Made by a program: the position numbers and the translations under genes. A stretch of 28,025 bases of DNA from an uncultured Bacteroidales bacterium. Lineage in GTDB: Bacteria > Bacteroidota > Bacteroidia > Bacteroidales > Muribaculaceae. The notes below the pieces were generated by a model, which saw only the letters and a list, made by a program, of their open reading frames with translations, ran no database searches and had not been told where the DNA came from. Position 1 is the stretch's first letter; the number at the start of each line of letters is the position of its first letter. Where the stretch lies: positions 1 to 28,025 of the forward strand of contig USIN01000003.1 of assembly GCA_900554715.1 (NCBI GenBank), written 5' to 3'. Positions 15,878 to 23,839 of this stretch are shown here, piece after piece.

Positions 15878-16885
15878 TGCGGTGACGTGGTTATATGCTG
15901 TCACTGTGTGGCTTATATCTGCGAAAAGTCGCCGTTTTCTGTCAGACCACGCGCATAATTTACTGTAGATGGCGTCGGCGCTGTCGTCGGGATTGGCTTC
16001 CATTAAAAAGTCGACAGACGATATAAGTTCAAGGCTGAAATCATCCCAATAGCCGTTCAGAAAGTTGCATGTACGGTTTACGATGTCACTGAGAGCAGTG
16101 TCGCTGTCAATAGTTTTATAGACTTCGGGCAGCTTTTCTCTGACTGTGTCAAAGGGCTCGAACGGTCTTTTGCTAATATCGGCGAATCCGCGGATGTAAG
16201 CTCCGTCAAGACTGTGGAGCAAATGGCGGACACTATCGCAATAGGGACCGTAGGTATGGGCCTGAAACTTCATTTTGAATATGTCTGCAGCTCCGAACTT
16301 TTGGAGGAAATATATGGCCTTGACGGCGGCAAAGGCAGTCGCTTCCTGCCCTTCTCGCTGAAATTTGTCGAGCATACAGACCAGGAGAGCCCGCGCATGA
16401 GTCAGTCTGACTTCTTTAGGCTGACTCTCGGCTGTATAGCCCGGCTCGTAGATTGTTATGTCGCAATCAATATCAGACAGCTTGCCGACGATGATTTCTT
16501 TTACAGATGCCCAGTCGAGACCACCGTTGCCTGCGCCGAGCGGAGGCATGGCTATGCTTCTTATCTTCCTGTCGCTGATGATTTCGATAAGATTGTCGAG
16601 TCCCTGTTCGATATATGAATATTCAGAGCGCCGGCGCCAGTCTGTTTTGGTGGGAAAGTTGATGACAAGTATGTCTCTGCCATTTAACGACTCGGCGGTA
16701 ACGAGCAAATTGCCGATGCCGATACGTTTGTCTTTGCATGCCTGACGGTAAACGGAGAAGTTGTTTTTGAAACGTTCTTTAAACTGCAGGGCGATACCTT
16801 TGCCCATCACGCCCATCAGATTGACGGTGTTGACAATCGCATCTGCCGGAGAATCAAACAAGTTGCCTGTTGTGAAATGTATCAT
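15866..16885 (-). CDS. darG: DarG, macro-domain antitoxin and DNA ADP-ribosylglycohydrolase
   Basis: A 339-residue protein. Residues 1-150 are a macrodomain: GNLFDSPADAIVNTVN, the glycine-rich GVMGKGIALQFK (24-35) and LGAGNGGLDW. Lys80 in VINFPTK falls at the position of the catalytic lysine reported for Thermus DarG. Residues about 160-339 form the toxin-binding C-terminal domain. No NADAR domain is visible. DarG removes ADP-ribose from DNA and also binds DarT directly. It lies 18 bases after darT, the usual order for this pair. Codon use is visibly more AT-rich than in mutS or glf, consistent with horizontal gain. The pair is an intact DarTG-type toxin-antitoxin, known in other bacteria as anti-phage defence. 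Confidence 0.93.
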   Translation of the reverse strand: MIHFTTGNLFDSPADAIVNTVNLMGVMGKGIALQFKERFKNNFSVYRQACKDKRIGIGNLLVTAESLNGRDILVINFPTKTDWRRRSEYSYIEQGLDNLIEIISDRKIRSIAMPPLGAGNGGLDWASVKEIIVGKLSDIDCDITIYEPGYTAESQPKEVRLTHARALLVCMLDKFQREGQEATAFAAVKAIYFLQKFGAADIFKMKFQAHTYGPYCDSVRHLLHSLDGAYIRGFADISKRPFEPFDTVREKLPEVYKTIDSDTALSDIVNRTCNFLNGYWDDFSLELISSVDFLMEANPDDSADAIYSKLCAWSDRKRRLFADISHTVTAYNHVTAAKI

Positions 16886-16903
16886 GTCGTTAATGGAGGA
16901 TGG

Positions 16904-17515
16904 TTAATAATATGCTTTAGGTCTGACGATTATATCGCACGATACGCCCATGTCGACGAGACGTTGTCTGGCGTTGGAGCTGTAGCAGCAAATTGTGGCG
17001 ATTGCAGATGTCGGGATATCGCCCATGATGAGAAATTCGGCCTGTTTGCGTTCTTTCACGACGTAGTCATTTCCCCAGTCGTTGCTCTTGACCGATTCGA
17101 TGTCGACGAGTCTGTCAATGTCGCCGAGCCTGTCTTTGCCATAGAATTTTGTCTGGCGGCTGACCGTGTGACCGTCAGAGAAATAAAATTTGCGGTTGCT
17201 GTCGTTTGTAATTGCTTTGATGGCGACTATAAGATAGACGATGTTTTCAGCATCGACTCTCTCGACTTTGTAGCCGTGCTGTATGTTGTATAGCATCGGC
17301 CTACGGGCATAGAAATAAAAAGGAATAAAGTCGCCGAGCGAAATTTTTTCGCCGGCGACAGTCTCCCTTATTAGATTTCTGCGTTTATCGATGATGCTTG
17401 TATCGCCGATCGGGATGTAGGATGGGTCGGCGTCGGCAGATTCTCGATGCGTGATACCATGTTTGAGAATATGCGGGATGTTATCAATATGAGTCATGCG
17501 ATAGATGTAGTTCAT
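16904..17515 (-). CDS. darT: DarT, DNA ADP-ribosyltransferase toxin
   Basis: A 203-residue protein with DarT (DUF4433) features: N-terminal YRMTHIDNIPHILKHGITH (NAD-binding His region), the PFYFYARRPMLYNI segment, KFYFSDGH and KERKQAEFLI. The Glu at residue 160 occupies the catalytic position, the same number as in the Thermus enzyme. The family transfers ADP-ribose from NAD+ onto single-stranded DNA: thymidine for the DarT2 type, guanosine for DarT1. The small size, the motifs and the absence of a NADAR domain in the partner favour DarT2, though this is inference. It is 37 bases downstream of glf with no clear promoter of its own, so it may use a cryptic promoter or glf read-through. Confidence 0.93.
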   Translation of the reverse strand: MNYIYRMTHIDNIPHILKHGITHRESADADPSYIPIGDTSIIDKRRNLIRETVAGEKISLGDFIPFYFYARRPMLYNIQHGYKVERVDAENIVYLIVAIKAITNDSNRKFYFSDGHTVSRQTKFYGKDRLGDIDRLVDIESVKSNDWGNDYVVKERKQAEFLIMGDIPTSAIATICCYSSNARQRLVDMGVSCDIIVRPKAYY

Positions 17516-17552
17516 GGCCTTGTGGCATATTGATAAATTACTGCACGATGGT

Positions 17553-18674
17553 TTACTGCATCATCGAGAGGACTTTGTCGTAGTCGGTGAGGACTTTTTT
17601 GATCAGGGGGGCCATGTCGTAGTAGGTGTATTCGGCAAGGCGGCCGCCGAAAGTGACGTCGGGCTCGCGGTTGGCGAGGTCGTGGTAGCGGGCATAGATG
17701 GCGGTGTTGCGCACGTCGTTGACGGGGTAGAGCGCTTCCATGCCTTCGCGGTATTCGAGGGGATATTCTTTGACGACGACGGTCTTGGGTGCGTCGGCAC
17801 ATTCTTTGTGGAAGTGTTTGTGCTCGCAGACGCGGATGTAGTCGTGCTCGGCGGTGTTGTCGGTGATGACGCCGCAGGGCTGTGCCCAGGGTTTGTCGAT
17901 GACTTCGGTCTCGAAACGTATCGAGCGGTAGTCGAGGCGTCCGAAACGGTAGTCGAAGTATTCGTCGACTTTGCCTGTGAAGATGGTGTGGCGGGCTATG
18001 TCCTTATAGGTGTCGCGCTCTTTGAAGTAGTCGACGCCGAGACGGACCTCGGTGTCTTCGAGGAGCTTGTCGATCAGATTGTTGTAGCCGCCGACGGGGA
18101 CGCCGGTATAGGTGTCTTCAAAGTAGTTGTTGTCGTAGGTGAAGCGCAGGGGTATTCGTTTTATCAGGAACGATGGCAGCATCGTGCACGGGCGTCCCCA
18201 CTGCTTTTCGTTGTAACCTTTGACGAGCAGGTTGTATATGTCGGTGCCAACCATGGCGATTGCCTGGTCTTCGAGGTTGAGCGGGTGCTCTGGCGCGCTG
18301 CTGCGCTGGCTGTCGATGACGGCTTTGGCTTCTTCGGGTGTCTTTGTGCCCCACAGGGCTTCGAATGTGTTCATATTGAAGGGCAGGTGACGCAGTTCGC
18401 CGTTTACGTCGAGAGCCATGGGCTCGTGGACATAGGGTTGCATCTCGACGAGTGACGAGACATACTTCCAGATGTCGGGGTCTGAGGTGTGGAAGATGTG
18501 CGGACCGTAGCTGTGTACGGTGACACCTTCGATGTTTTCACAGCGGAGGTTACCGCCTGCTACGTCACGTCTGTCGATGACGAGGCAGCGCAGGCCGTCG
18601 CGCCGGGCACGGTGGGCGAATGTTGCGCCGTAGAGGCCGGCTCCTACAATTAAAAAGTCGTATTCTTTTGACAT
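17553..18674 (-). CDS. glf: UDP-galactopyranose mutase
   Basis: A 373-residue flavoprotein. The FAD dinucleotide-binding motif is VGAGLYGATFA (10-20), followed by VIDRRDVAGGN and the family signature HSYGPHIFHTSD (54-65). Later motifs are PFNMNTFEALWG, YNEKQWGRPC and RIPLRFTYDNNYF. The C-terminal part contains FGGRLAEYTYYDM and covers the usual substrate/FAD contact region. It converts UDP-galactopyranose to UDP-galactofuranose, the donor for galactofuranose-containing surface polysaccharides. Length is normal for bacterial Glf. It has a near-perfect promoter and a leader of about 70 bases, and it is followed by darT. Confidence 0.96.
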   Translation of the reverse strand: MSKEYDFLIVGAGLYGATFAHRARRDGLRCLVIDRRDVAGGNLRCENIEGVTVHSYGPHIFHTSDPDIWKYVSSLVEMQPYVHEPMALDVNGELRHLPFNMNTFEALWGTKTPEEAKAVIDSQRSSAPEHPLNLEDQAIAMVGTDIYNLLVKGYNEKQWGRPCTMLPSFLIKRIPLRFTYDNNYFEDTYTGVPVGGYNNLIDKLLEDTEVRLGVDYFKERDTYKDIARHTIFTGKVDEYFDYRFGRLDYRSIRFETEVIDKPWAQPCGVITDNTAEHDYIRVCEHKHFHKECADAPKTVVVKEYPLEYREGMEALYPVNDVRNTAIYARYHDLANREPDVTFGGRLAEYTYYDMAPLIKKVLTDYDKVLSMMQ

Positions 18675-18750
18675 TGATTATCTGTTAAAGGTTTGATTTG
18701 GATGAGATAAATTATAAAGTGATAACGATGATACAGCCTTTTGGTTTTTG

Positions 18751-18782
18751 CAAAGGTAATGACAAAATGGTTAAAATGCAAA
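18751..18782 (-). promoter_or_regulatory. Bacteroidota promoter of glf
   Basis: On the minus strand TTTG (18779-18782) is separated by exactly 20 bases from TACCTTTG (18751-18758). Both elements match the TTTG / TAnnTTTG consensus. Transcription would start near 18745, about 70 bases before the glf ATG. Confidence 0.78.
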
Positions 18783-18811
18783 TTTGCCGTGTAAAAGTGT
18801 ATGTTATAATG

Positions 18812-18845
18812 AAAACGCCCTGACGGCAATCCGTCAGGGCGTTTT
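18812..18845 (-). terminator. Strong terminator after the inositol-phosphate synthase gene
   Basis: A perfect 15-base stem, AAAACGCCCTGACGG at 18812-18826 and its reverse complement at 18831-18845, with loop CAAT. A-tract and T-tract flank the GC-rich core on both strands, so it could stop transcription in either direction. It lies 44 bases beyond the MIPS stop codon. Confidence 0.9.
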
Positions 18846-18888
18846 GAAAACAGTTATAAAAAGTGTGGTGTCGCGTTATGCGGCTGGA

Positions 18889-20196
18889 TTAGTCGATGAG
18901 TTCGTCGGCTTTGTAACCGCCCATTTCGCGGATAGCGTTTTTGAGCATGACATATTGCTGGAAAAGGTGGTTGACAGGAACTTCACCTTTGGTGTAGTCG
19001 TGCATCGGGCTCTTGAGGAAGAAGCTGAGGAAGCGCTGTATGCCGTGACGGCCGGCACGTGCGGCGAGGTCGCTCAGGAGCACGAGGTCGAGACAGAGAG
19101 GAGCGGCGAGGATTGAGTCGCGGCAGAGGAAGTTGATCTTGATCTGCATCGGATAGCCCATCCAGCCGAAGATGTCGATGTTATCCCAGCCTTCCTTGTT
19201 GTCGTTGCGCGGGGGATAGTAGTTGATGCGGACTTTGTGGAAGTAGTCGGTGTAGAGATCGGGCTGCTTTTCGGGAACGAGGATAGACTCGAGTGTCGAG
19301 AGTTTGCTGACTTCTTTTGTGCGGAAGTTGGCGGGTTCGTCAAGCACGAGACCGTCGCGGTTGCCGAGGATGTTTGTCGAGAACCAGCCCGAAAGGCCGA
19401 GGCAACGTGTGCCGATGATGGGGGCGAAGCCTGATTTCACGAGGGTCTGGCCTGTCTTGAAGTCTTTGCCGGCGATGGGCATGCCTGTCTTTTCGGCGAG
19501 CTCCCACATGGCGGGGATGTCGACGGTTGTGTTGGGTGCGCCCATGATGAAGGGGCAGCCTTCAGAGAGTGCTGCGTAAGCATAGCACATCGAGGGGGCG
19601 ATATGTTCTTTGTCGTCGGCTTTCATGGCTGCCTCGAGGGCTGCGAGTGTGCCGTGGACTTTCTCGTCGACGGGAACGTAGACTTCTGTAGAAGCGGCCC
19701 AGAGGACTACAACGCGGTCAACGCCCTTTTCTTTCTTGAAGTTGCGGATGTCTTCGCGGAGCTGCTCGACCATATCCCAGCGGTCTTTTGCGTCCTTGAC
19801 GTTGTTGCCGTCGAGACGTTTGGCATAGTTGTGGTCGAAAGCGGCTTTGAGGGGTTTGATGGCTTCGAGCTCTTCGCGGACGGGGTTGATGTCTTTCTCT
19901 TTGAGGACTTCAGCGTTCATCGCTGACTCGTAAGCGTTAGCGGGATAAACGTCCCAGGCGCCGAAGACGATGTCGTCGAGCGATGCGATGGGAACGATTT
20001 CGTTATATTTGAGATATTTTTTGTCAGCACCTTCTCCGACGCGGATTTTGTCGTACTGCGTCATCGAGCCAACGGGTTTGGCGAGGCCTTTGCGGGCCAT
20101 AAGAACACCTGTCATAAAAGTAGAGGTCACGGCGCCGAGGCCGACAACCATAACACCAAGTTTGCCTTCAGCAGGCTTAACGTTTGAGTTGCTCAT
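18889..20196 (-). CDS. ino1: myo-Inositol-3-phosphate synthase (MIPS)
   Basis: A 435-residue NAD-dependent synthase. The N-terminal Rossmann motif is VMVVGLGAVTSTFMTG (15-30). Later family motifs include SEGCPFIMGAPNTTVDIPAM, GMPIAGKDFKTGQTLVKSGFAPI and GLSGWFSTNILGNRDG, typical of bacterial/archaeal-type MIPS. It turns glucose-6-phosphate into inositol-phosphate, the entry step for inositol lipids. It sits just downstream of the eight-gene lipid operon in the same orientation but is separated by 197 bases that hold its own probable promoter and two leader hairpins. It ends at a strong terminator. The Bacteroides thetaiotaomicron inositol-lipid cluster also includes a MIPS gene. Confidence 0.96.
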   Translation of the reverse strand: MSNSNVKPAEGKLGVMVVGLGAVTSTFMTGVLMARKGLAKPVGSMTQYDKIRVGEGADKKYLKYNEIVPIASLDDIVFGAWDVYPANAYESAMNAEVLKEKDINPVREELEAIKPLKAAFDHNYAKRLDGNNVKDAKDRWDMVEQLREDIRNFKKEKGVDRVVVLWAASTEVYVPVDEKVHGTLAALEAAMKADDKEHIAPSMCYAYAALSEGCPFIMGAPNTTVDIPAMWELAEKTGMPIAGKDFKTGQTLVKSGFAPIIGTRCLGLSGWFSTNILGNRDGLVLDEPANFRTKEVSKLSTLESILVPEKQPDLYTDYFHKVRINYYPPRNDNKEGWDNIDIFGWMGYPMQIKINFLCRDSILAAPLCLDLVLLSDLAARAGRHGIQRFLSFFLKSPMHDYTKGEVPVNHLFQQYVMLKNAIREMGGYKADELID

Positions 20197-20250
20197 TTTT
20201 AAGAGTGTTTTGATTAGTTTATTTTATTTTCTTGTTTTTTCTGTTTTTTA

Positions 20251-20283
20251 GCCTCAGAAAGAGGCGTTCGCTTCACAAAAGCG
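20251..20283 (-). promoter_or_regulatory. Two small hairpins in the MIPS leader
   Basis: Two 5-base stems lie close together: GCCTC (20251-20255) with GAGGC (20261-20265), and CGCTT (20269-20273) with AAGCG (20279-20283). They fall between the candidate promoter and the MIPS start codon, inside the predicted 5' leader. The stems are short, so any regulatory role is speculative. Confidence 0.35.
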
Positions 20284-20285
20284 TG

Positions 20286-20315
20286 TAAAAGTACATATAC
20301 TTTTTTAATTGCAAA
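20286..20315 (-). promoter_or_regulatory. Candidate promoter of the MIPS gene
   Basis: On the minus strand TTTG (20312-20315) is followed by 18 bases and TACTTTTA (20286-20293), which matches TAnnTTTG in seven of eight positions. The leader to the MIPS ATG would be about 85 bases. The spacer is one base shorter than usual, and the area is AT-rich. Confidence 0.42.
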
Positions 20316-20393
20316 AAAAATTATAGTATAAAGTTGTAAAATTTTTGCAAACTTTAGTTAATAATTAGTGTGTTTGGAAAATTTAGGTTAATT

Positions 20394-21137
20394 TTAATTG
20401 GAATTGACGCTTTTTGTGTTAACTGAGCTTAATGCGGCTTCGGTGATTTCTTCGAGCGAACTGTAAATCGGATATGCTGTTGTCGGTTCCGGATGTGTGC
20501 CTTTGCCGGTGACGGCGAGAAGTGCGGTCTTGCATCCGGCAGCGGCGGCGGGGATGATGTCTTTGTCGAGGCTGTCGCCGACGACAAGGCAGTCGGCCGC
20601 GCTGACGCCGAGAGCCGAGGCGGCGATGGTGAAAAGCCGGGAGTCGGGTTTGCGTATGCCGATGACGGCGCTCTCGACGACCGAGCTGAAGCAGTCGCGG
20701 ATGCCGAAGTCGCGCAATACGGCCGTCAGGTTGCCGTAGAAGTTGCTGACAAGCGCCAGCGGAAACCGGGCGGCGAGGCGACGCAGCAAAGGAGCAGCCC
20801 GGTTGATGTGGCTCCGGGCGATGCTGTGGCAGATGCCTGTGATTTCGGCGGCGAGGCTGTCGGCGCCGTCGGGCAGAAGGCCGCGTGAGGCCAGACGGTC
20901 GAACTGCAGGGCGATTTTAATGTCGAGAGTGTCGGCGAAAGTGAAGCCGGGTCCGATGATGTCGTCACGGCCGAGTGTACGCTCGGCGCTGACGTATGCG
21001 TCGTTGAAGTCGTCGCGGCTGATGTCGAGCCCGGCCGAGCGCCACGCTCCGTAGATGACGTCGCTCCAGTGGACGCCTCCGGTGTCGAGTGTGCCTCCGT
21101 AGTCAAAGATTATCGCCTTTATATCAGTATAGCCCAT
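20394..21137 (-). CDS. HAD-superfamily hydrolase, last gene of the inositol-lipid operon
   Basis: A 247-residue HAD enzyme with all four motif positions: nucleophile Asp12 in FDYGGTLDT, the Ser of LVSNF, Lys in IRKPDSRLF, and the acidic motif VVGDSLDKD. In motif I the usual second Asp (DxDxT) is Gly (DYGGT), a variant seen in part of the superfamily and lacking the usual general acid/base. A cap domain lies between motifs I and II. It could be a phosphatase for a phospholipid or sugar intermediate. The start overlaps the end of the preceding CDP-alcohol phosphotransferase by 14 bases, pointing to coupled expression. The substrate cannot be read from the sequence. Confidence 0.85.
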   Translation of the reverse strand: MGYTDIKAIIFDYGGTLDTGGVHWSDVIYGAWRSAGLDISRDDFNDAYVSAERTLGRDDIIGPGFTFADTLDIKIALQFDRLASRGLLPDGADSLAAEITGICHSIARSHINRAAPLLRRLAARFPLALVSNFYGNLTAVLRDFGIRDCFSSVVESAVIGIRKPDSRLFTIAASALGVSAADCLVVGDSLDKDIIPAAAAGCKTALLAVTGKGTHPEPTTAYPIYSSLEEITEAALSSVNTKSVNSN

Positions 21138-22056
21138 TCTCGATATTGTCGGTCATGGCGCGGCATATCTTTTCATGGCGTCGCACCATATATATAAGTA
21201 TGACGTTGAAGACGGTCAGTTCGACGGCGAAATAAATCCACGGCTGTCCGGCAAGGAGCGAAGCGAATAGCACGATTGTGCGCCAGTTGAACGACAGAAT
21301 GTTGGTATATTTCATCAATGGCAGCGACAGGCGGCGGAAGTTGTCGCGGAGCTTGTCGGGCAGATGTCCGTCGGGATAACGCGCGGCGATGAGGCGGCGC
21401 AGGCGCTGAAGCTGTGGCGTCGTGGCTTCCTGCGAGGCTGTGTAGAGGATATATGCCTTGAGTGTGAGCCGTTTCCAGAATCCTGTCGTTTCGGCAAGAC
21501 GTCGTCGGAGCGTGGCCGACGATTCGAGTTCGCTTCCGTCCTCGCCTTTGATGATGAAGAGATGGATCTGGCGGTAGTAGTCGGCCATCGCGGCCTGACG
21601 GGCATGGCAGACGGCGGTGACGAGCGCCAGAGTGATGATGACCCAGCTGTGGGCGGCAAAAAACGGTGATGTGGCAATCTCGCGCAGGATGATGGCGATG
21701 TAGATGGCGGCGAACCATATATCGCCGCAGAGGCCGTCGAGTATGCGGCCCAGGCGAGAGTATTGTCCGGTCATGCGGGCGAGCTGGCCGTCGGCGCTGT
21801 CGAATGAGTTGGCCCAGATGAGCAGCAGTATGCCGACGAGGTTGACGGGCAGGCTGTTGAAGTAGAAAGCCACGGCCGCGCCCAGGCCAATGAAGATGGC
21901 TGCGACGGTGATGACGTTGGGAGTCACGCCGAGACGCCGGGCCGCGCAGGCCCACATATAGCCTATCGGGCGGTAGAACGCCAGATCGATATGCTCCTCG
22001 GTGTCAAGCGACTTGAGTGAGGCGAGGTAGCTTTTACTTAAATTTTTTAAGTTCAT
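21124..22056 (-). CDS. Divergent CDP-alcohol phosphatidyltransferase-family membrane protein
   Basis: A 310-residue membrane protein with the CDP-alcohol phosphotransferase signature: D86, D89-G90, A93-R94, G103 and D107. The standard motif DGx2ARx8Gx3Dx3D would place the last Asp at 111, but residue 111 is Gly and the Asp is at 112. Hydrophobic segments surround the motif (VITVAAIFIGLGAAVAFYF, LVGILLLIWA, FAAIYIAIILREIA) and two more lie near the C-terminus. It is clearly distinct from the canonical family member encoded at 23836-24537. The start overlaps the end of the acyltransferase gene by 23 bases. It may join a CDP-lipid or CDP-alcohol to an unknown acceptor; it could also be an altered or regulatory paralogue. 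Confidence 0.85.
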   Translation of the reverse strand: MNLKNLSKSYLASLKSLDTEEHIDLAFYRPIGYMWACAARRLGVTPNVITVAAIFIGLGAAVAFYFNSLPVNLVGILLLIWANSFDSADGQLARMTGQYSRLGRILDGLCGDIWFAAIYIAIILREIATSPFFAAHSWVIITLALVTAVCHARQAAMADYYRQIHLFIIKGEDGSELESSATLRRRLAETTGFWKRLTLKAYILYTASQEATTPQLQRLRRLIAARYPDGHLPDKLRDNFRRLSLPLMKYTNILSFNWRTIVLFASLLAGQPWIYFAVELTVFNVILIYMVRRHEKICRAMTDNIENGLY

Positions 22057-22891
22057 AGGTGCGTTGGCGCAGGAAGTCGCCGAGGGCTTCGGGCGTTTGT
22101 GAGTGCATGGCCTGTTCCTCTGGCGAGATGGGTACGCCGACGCTTATGTGCATTTCTGTGCCGACTTTGCGGAAGACTTCGGCGGGCAGGCGCAGCGAAC
22201 GTGCGGGCCAGCAGGCATGTCCCAGGAAATTGCACCACGCGCTATTGCTGCCATGGAAGAAGATAGGGATGACGGGCACTTTGGCGCGCTCGATGAGCTG
22301 CAGAATCGATTTCTGCCAGGGGCGGTCCTGAAGGCCGTGGCATAGCGTCGTCTTGCTCATGGCGCCGGCGGGGAAGAAGCCTATCGGCTCGCCGCTCTTT
22401 ATCTGGCGCAGGGCCTCGCGGATGCCGTTGACCGAGACGGCTCTCTTGGCCGGGTCGTTCGAGGCCCAGGCGTCGACGGCGATGAAGTTGGGACGCATGG
22501 CGCCGATGCGGTTGAGTATCATGTTGACCATGACCTTGAATTTCGGACGCCGGCGTGTGATGAGATAGATGAGTGCTATGCCGTCGAGGGCGCCGAAGGG
22601 ATGGTTGCTGACGGTGATGAAAGCGCCTTCGGGCAGATGGTCGAGAACTTCTTCGTTGTCGATGCGCAGGCGTATCTTGAACTCGTCGATGAGCAGGCGT
22701 TTTACAAACTCGGGCCCGGGTGTGTCGCAGCATTTGGCGTGGACGGCGTTGACCTTGTCGACCGAGAGGAACTTGAGCAGTCGGTTGACGAGCTTCTCGT
22801 GACCGTTGAGCTTAGGCACCATCTGTCTGATGTCGTCGTAGTTGAGTACGTCGGGCCGTATCGTTTCGGCCGGTGTTTCTTTATCTGACAT
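22034..22891 (-). CDS. PlsC/hemolysin-type lipid acyltransferase
   Basis: A 285-residue protein with an acyltransferase core: TVSNHPFGALDGIAL (93-107). Here His97 and Asp103 are separated by five residues, instead of the HX4D of classical PlsC; similar NHP-x-GxLDG motifs occur in hemolysin-like and ornithine/glycine-lipid acyltransferases. A second block, EPIGFFPAGAMSK, matches the acyl-acceptor-binding motif (FPxGxxS), and VPVIPIFFHGSNS matches the later VPIxP motif. It would add a fatty acyl group to a lipid precursor of the pathway. It starts 3 bases after the AUR1-like gene ends and overlaps the next gene. The exact acceptor is unknown. Confidence 0.85.
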   Translation of the reverse strand: MSDKETPAETIRPDVLNYDDIRQMVPKLNGHEKLVNRLLKFLSVDKVNAVHAKCCDTPGPEFVKRLLIDEFKIRLRIDNEEVLDHLPEGAFITVSNHPFGALDGIALIYLITRRRPKFKVMVNMILNRIGAMRPNFIAVDAWASNDPAKRAVSVNGIREALRQIKSGEPIGFFPAGAMSKTTLCHGLQDRPWQKSILQLIERAKVPVIPIFFHGSNSAWCNFLGHACWPARSLRLPAEVFRKVGTEMHISVGVPISPEEQAMHSQTPEALGDFLRQRTYELKKFK

Positions 22892-22894
22892 TGA

Positions 22895-23839
22895 TTATTT
22901 CTTTGGGGTTATGAACGCGACGTATCGGGCGATGAAACGGCTGAACGCGGGGATGCGCATCAGAGCGTACTCGAAGACGGCGAAGCCGACGAAAGCGCAG
23001 GCGATGCCGCCCAACACATCTATTATATAATGGTGAGAGGTATATACGGCGGTAAACCAGATGCCGGCGGTGACGACGGCAAGGACGATGCGCCATGCTG
23101 TCGAAGCCTTGTAGCGCAGGGCGTAGATGAGCGCCACCAGGGTATAGGCCGAGTGGAGCGAGGGCAGTGCGGCGAAGACGTTGGAATTGCGGGCATAGAG
23201 GGCGTTGAATATGCCGAGGCCCGTCATCTCGTCGAAGCGGCCGAGGCCGGCGACGTCGCCCGGGGTGTTGAGCACGGGCTCGAGGCCGTGGAGCGCCACA
23301 TACCACGGCGGAGCAGCCGGGTGGATGTAGTAGAACGTGAATCCTATGAGGTTGACCAGCAGGAAGACGAGCGAGAAGTGGATGTATGCCTCCTCGCGGC
23401 CTTTGAAATAGAGGTAGAGCCCGAAGATGATGGGGACGGGCACCCAGCAGAGATAGAACACGCCGCCCAGAAAATCCATCAGCGTGCAGTTGTGCAGGGC
23501 GAAGAATTCGTTTGGCGTGACGACAGTGCCCGTGGCCGTTGTGATGCCGAAGAGCGACTTCTCTGTTTCATAAAGGCCGGCGACATCGATGGGATTTACC
23601 ATGTAGTTGGGGCAGATGTTCATCCAGTCGTATGAGATGCCGAAGACGCAGAAGGGTATGAGCGCCACGATAAGCCGCCGTGTTGCGCCGTTGACAAAGA
23701 ACAGCGCCGCGATGAGCACGGCCATCGCCGGATGCTCGGGCCTGAAGCCTATGAAGGCGGCCGTCACGGCGAGCCACAGCAGAAGGGCGGTGACACAGAT
23801 CGCGCTCTCTTTGAGGCTTGGAGTCTGTATCTTCATCAC
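22895..23839 (-). CDS. AUR1/PAP2-family phosphotransferase, likely inositol phosphorylceramide synthase
   Basis: A 314-residue polytopic membrane protein. The lipid phosphatase/phosphotransferase signature is present: ALPSLHSAYT with His229, and TSHHYIIDVLGG with His270 and Asp274. Upstream segments NPIDVAGLYETEKSLFGI, VTPNEFFALHNC and DFLGGVFYLCWVP resemble the AUR1-like group rather than simple phosphatases. In this group the enzyme moves phosphoinositol from phosphatidylinositol to ceramide. That fits a Bacteroidales that makes sphingolipids and has MIPS and a phosphatidylinositol pathway in the same cluster. The start overlaps nothing odd, and the end is 3 bases from the acyltransferase start. 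The start codon region overlaps the stop of the upstream gene's neighbour by ATGA-type 4-base overlap. Confidence 0.88.
   Translation of the reverse strand: MMKIQTPSLKESAICVTALLLWLAVTAAFIGFRPEHPAMAVLIAALFFVNGATRRLIVALIPFCVFGISYDWMNICPNYMVNPIDVAGLYETEKSLFGITTATGTVVTPNEFFALHNCTLMDFLGGVFYLCWVPVPIIFGLYLYFKGREEAYIHFSLVFLLVNLIGFTFYYIHPAAPPWYVALHGLEPVLNTPGDVAGLGRFDEMTGLGIFNALYARNSNVFAALPSLHSAYTLVALIYALRYKASTAWRIVLAVVTAGIWFTAVYTSHHYIIDVLGGIACAFVGFAVFEYALMRIPAFSRFIARYVAFITPKK

Noticed and set aside
17215..17552. Dedicated promoter for darT
   Set aside because: The 37-base gap after glf has no clear TTTG/TAnnTTTG pair; only a weak TAATTTAT-like word is present.
17514..18455. Plus-strand frame of 313 codons opposite glf
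   Set aside because: glf is supported by FAD and family motifs. The antisense product has no motif or promoter.
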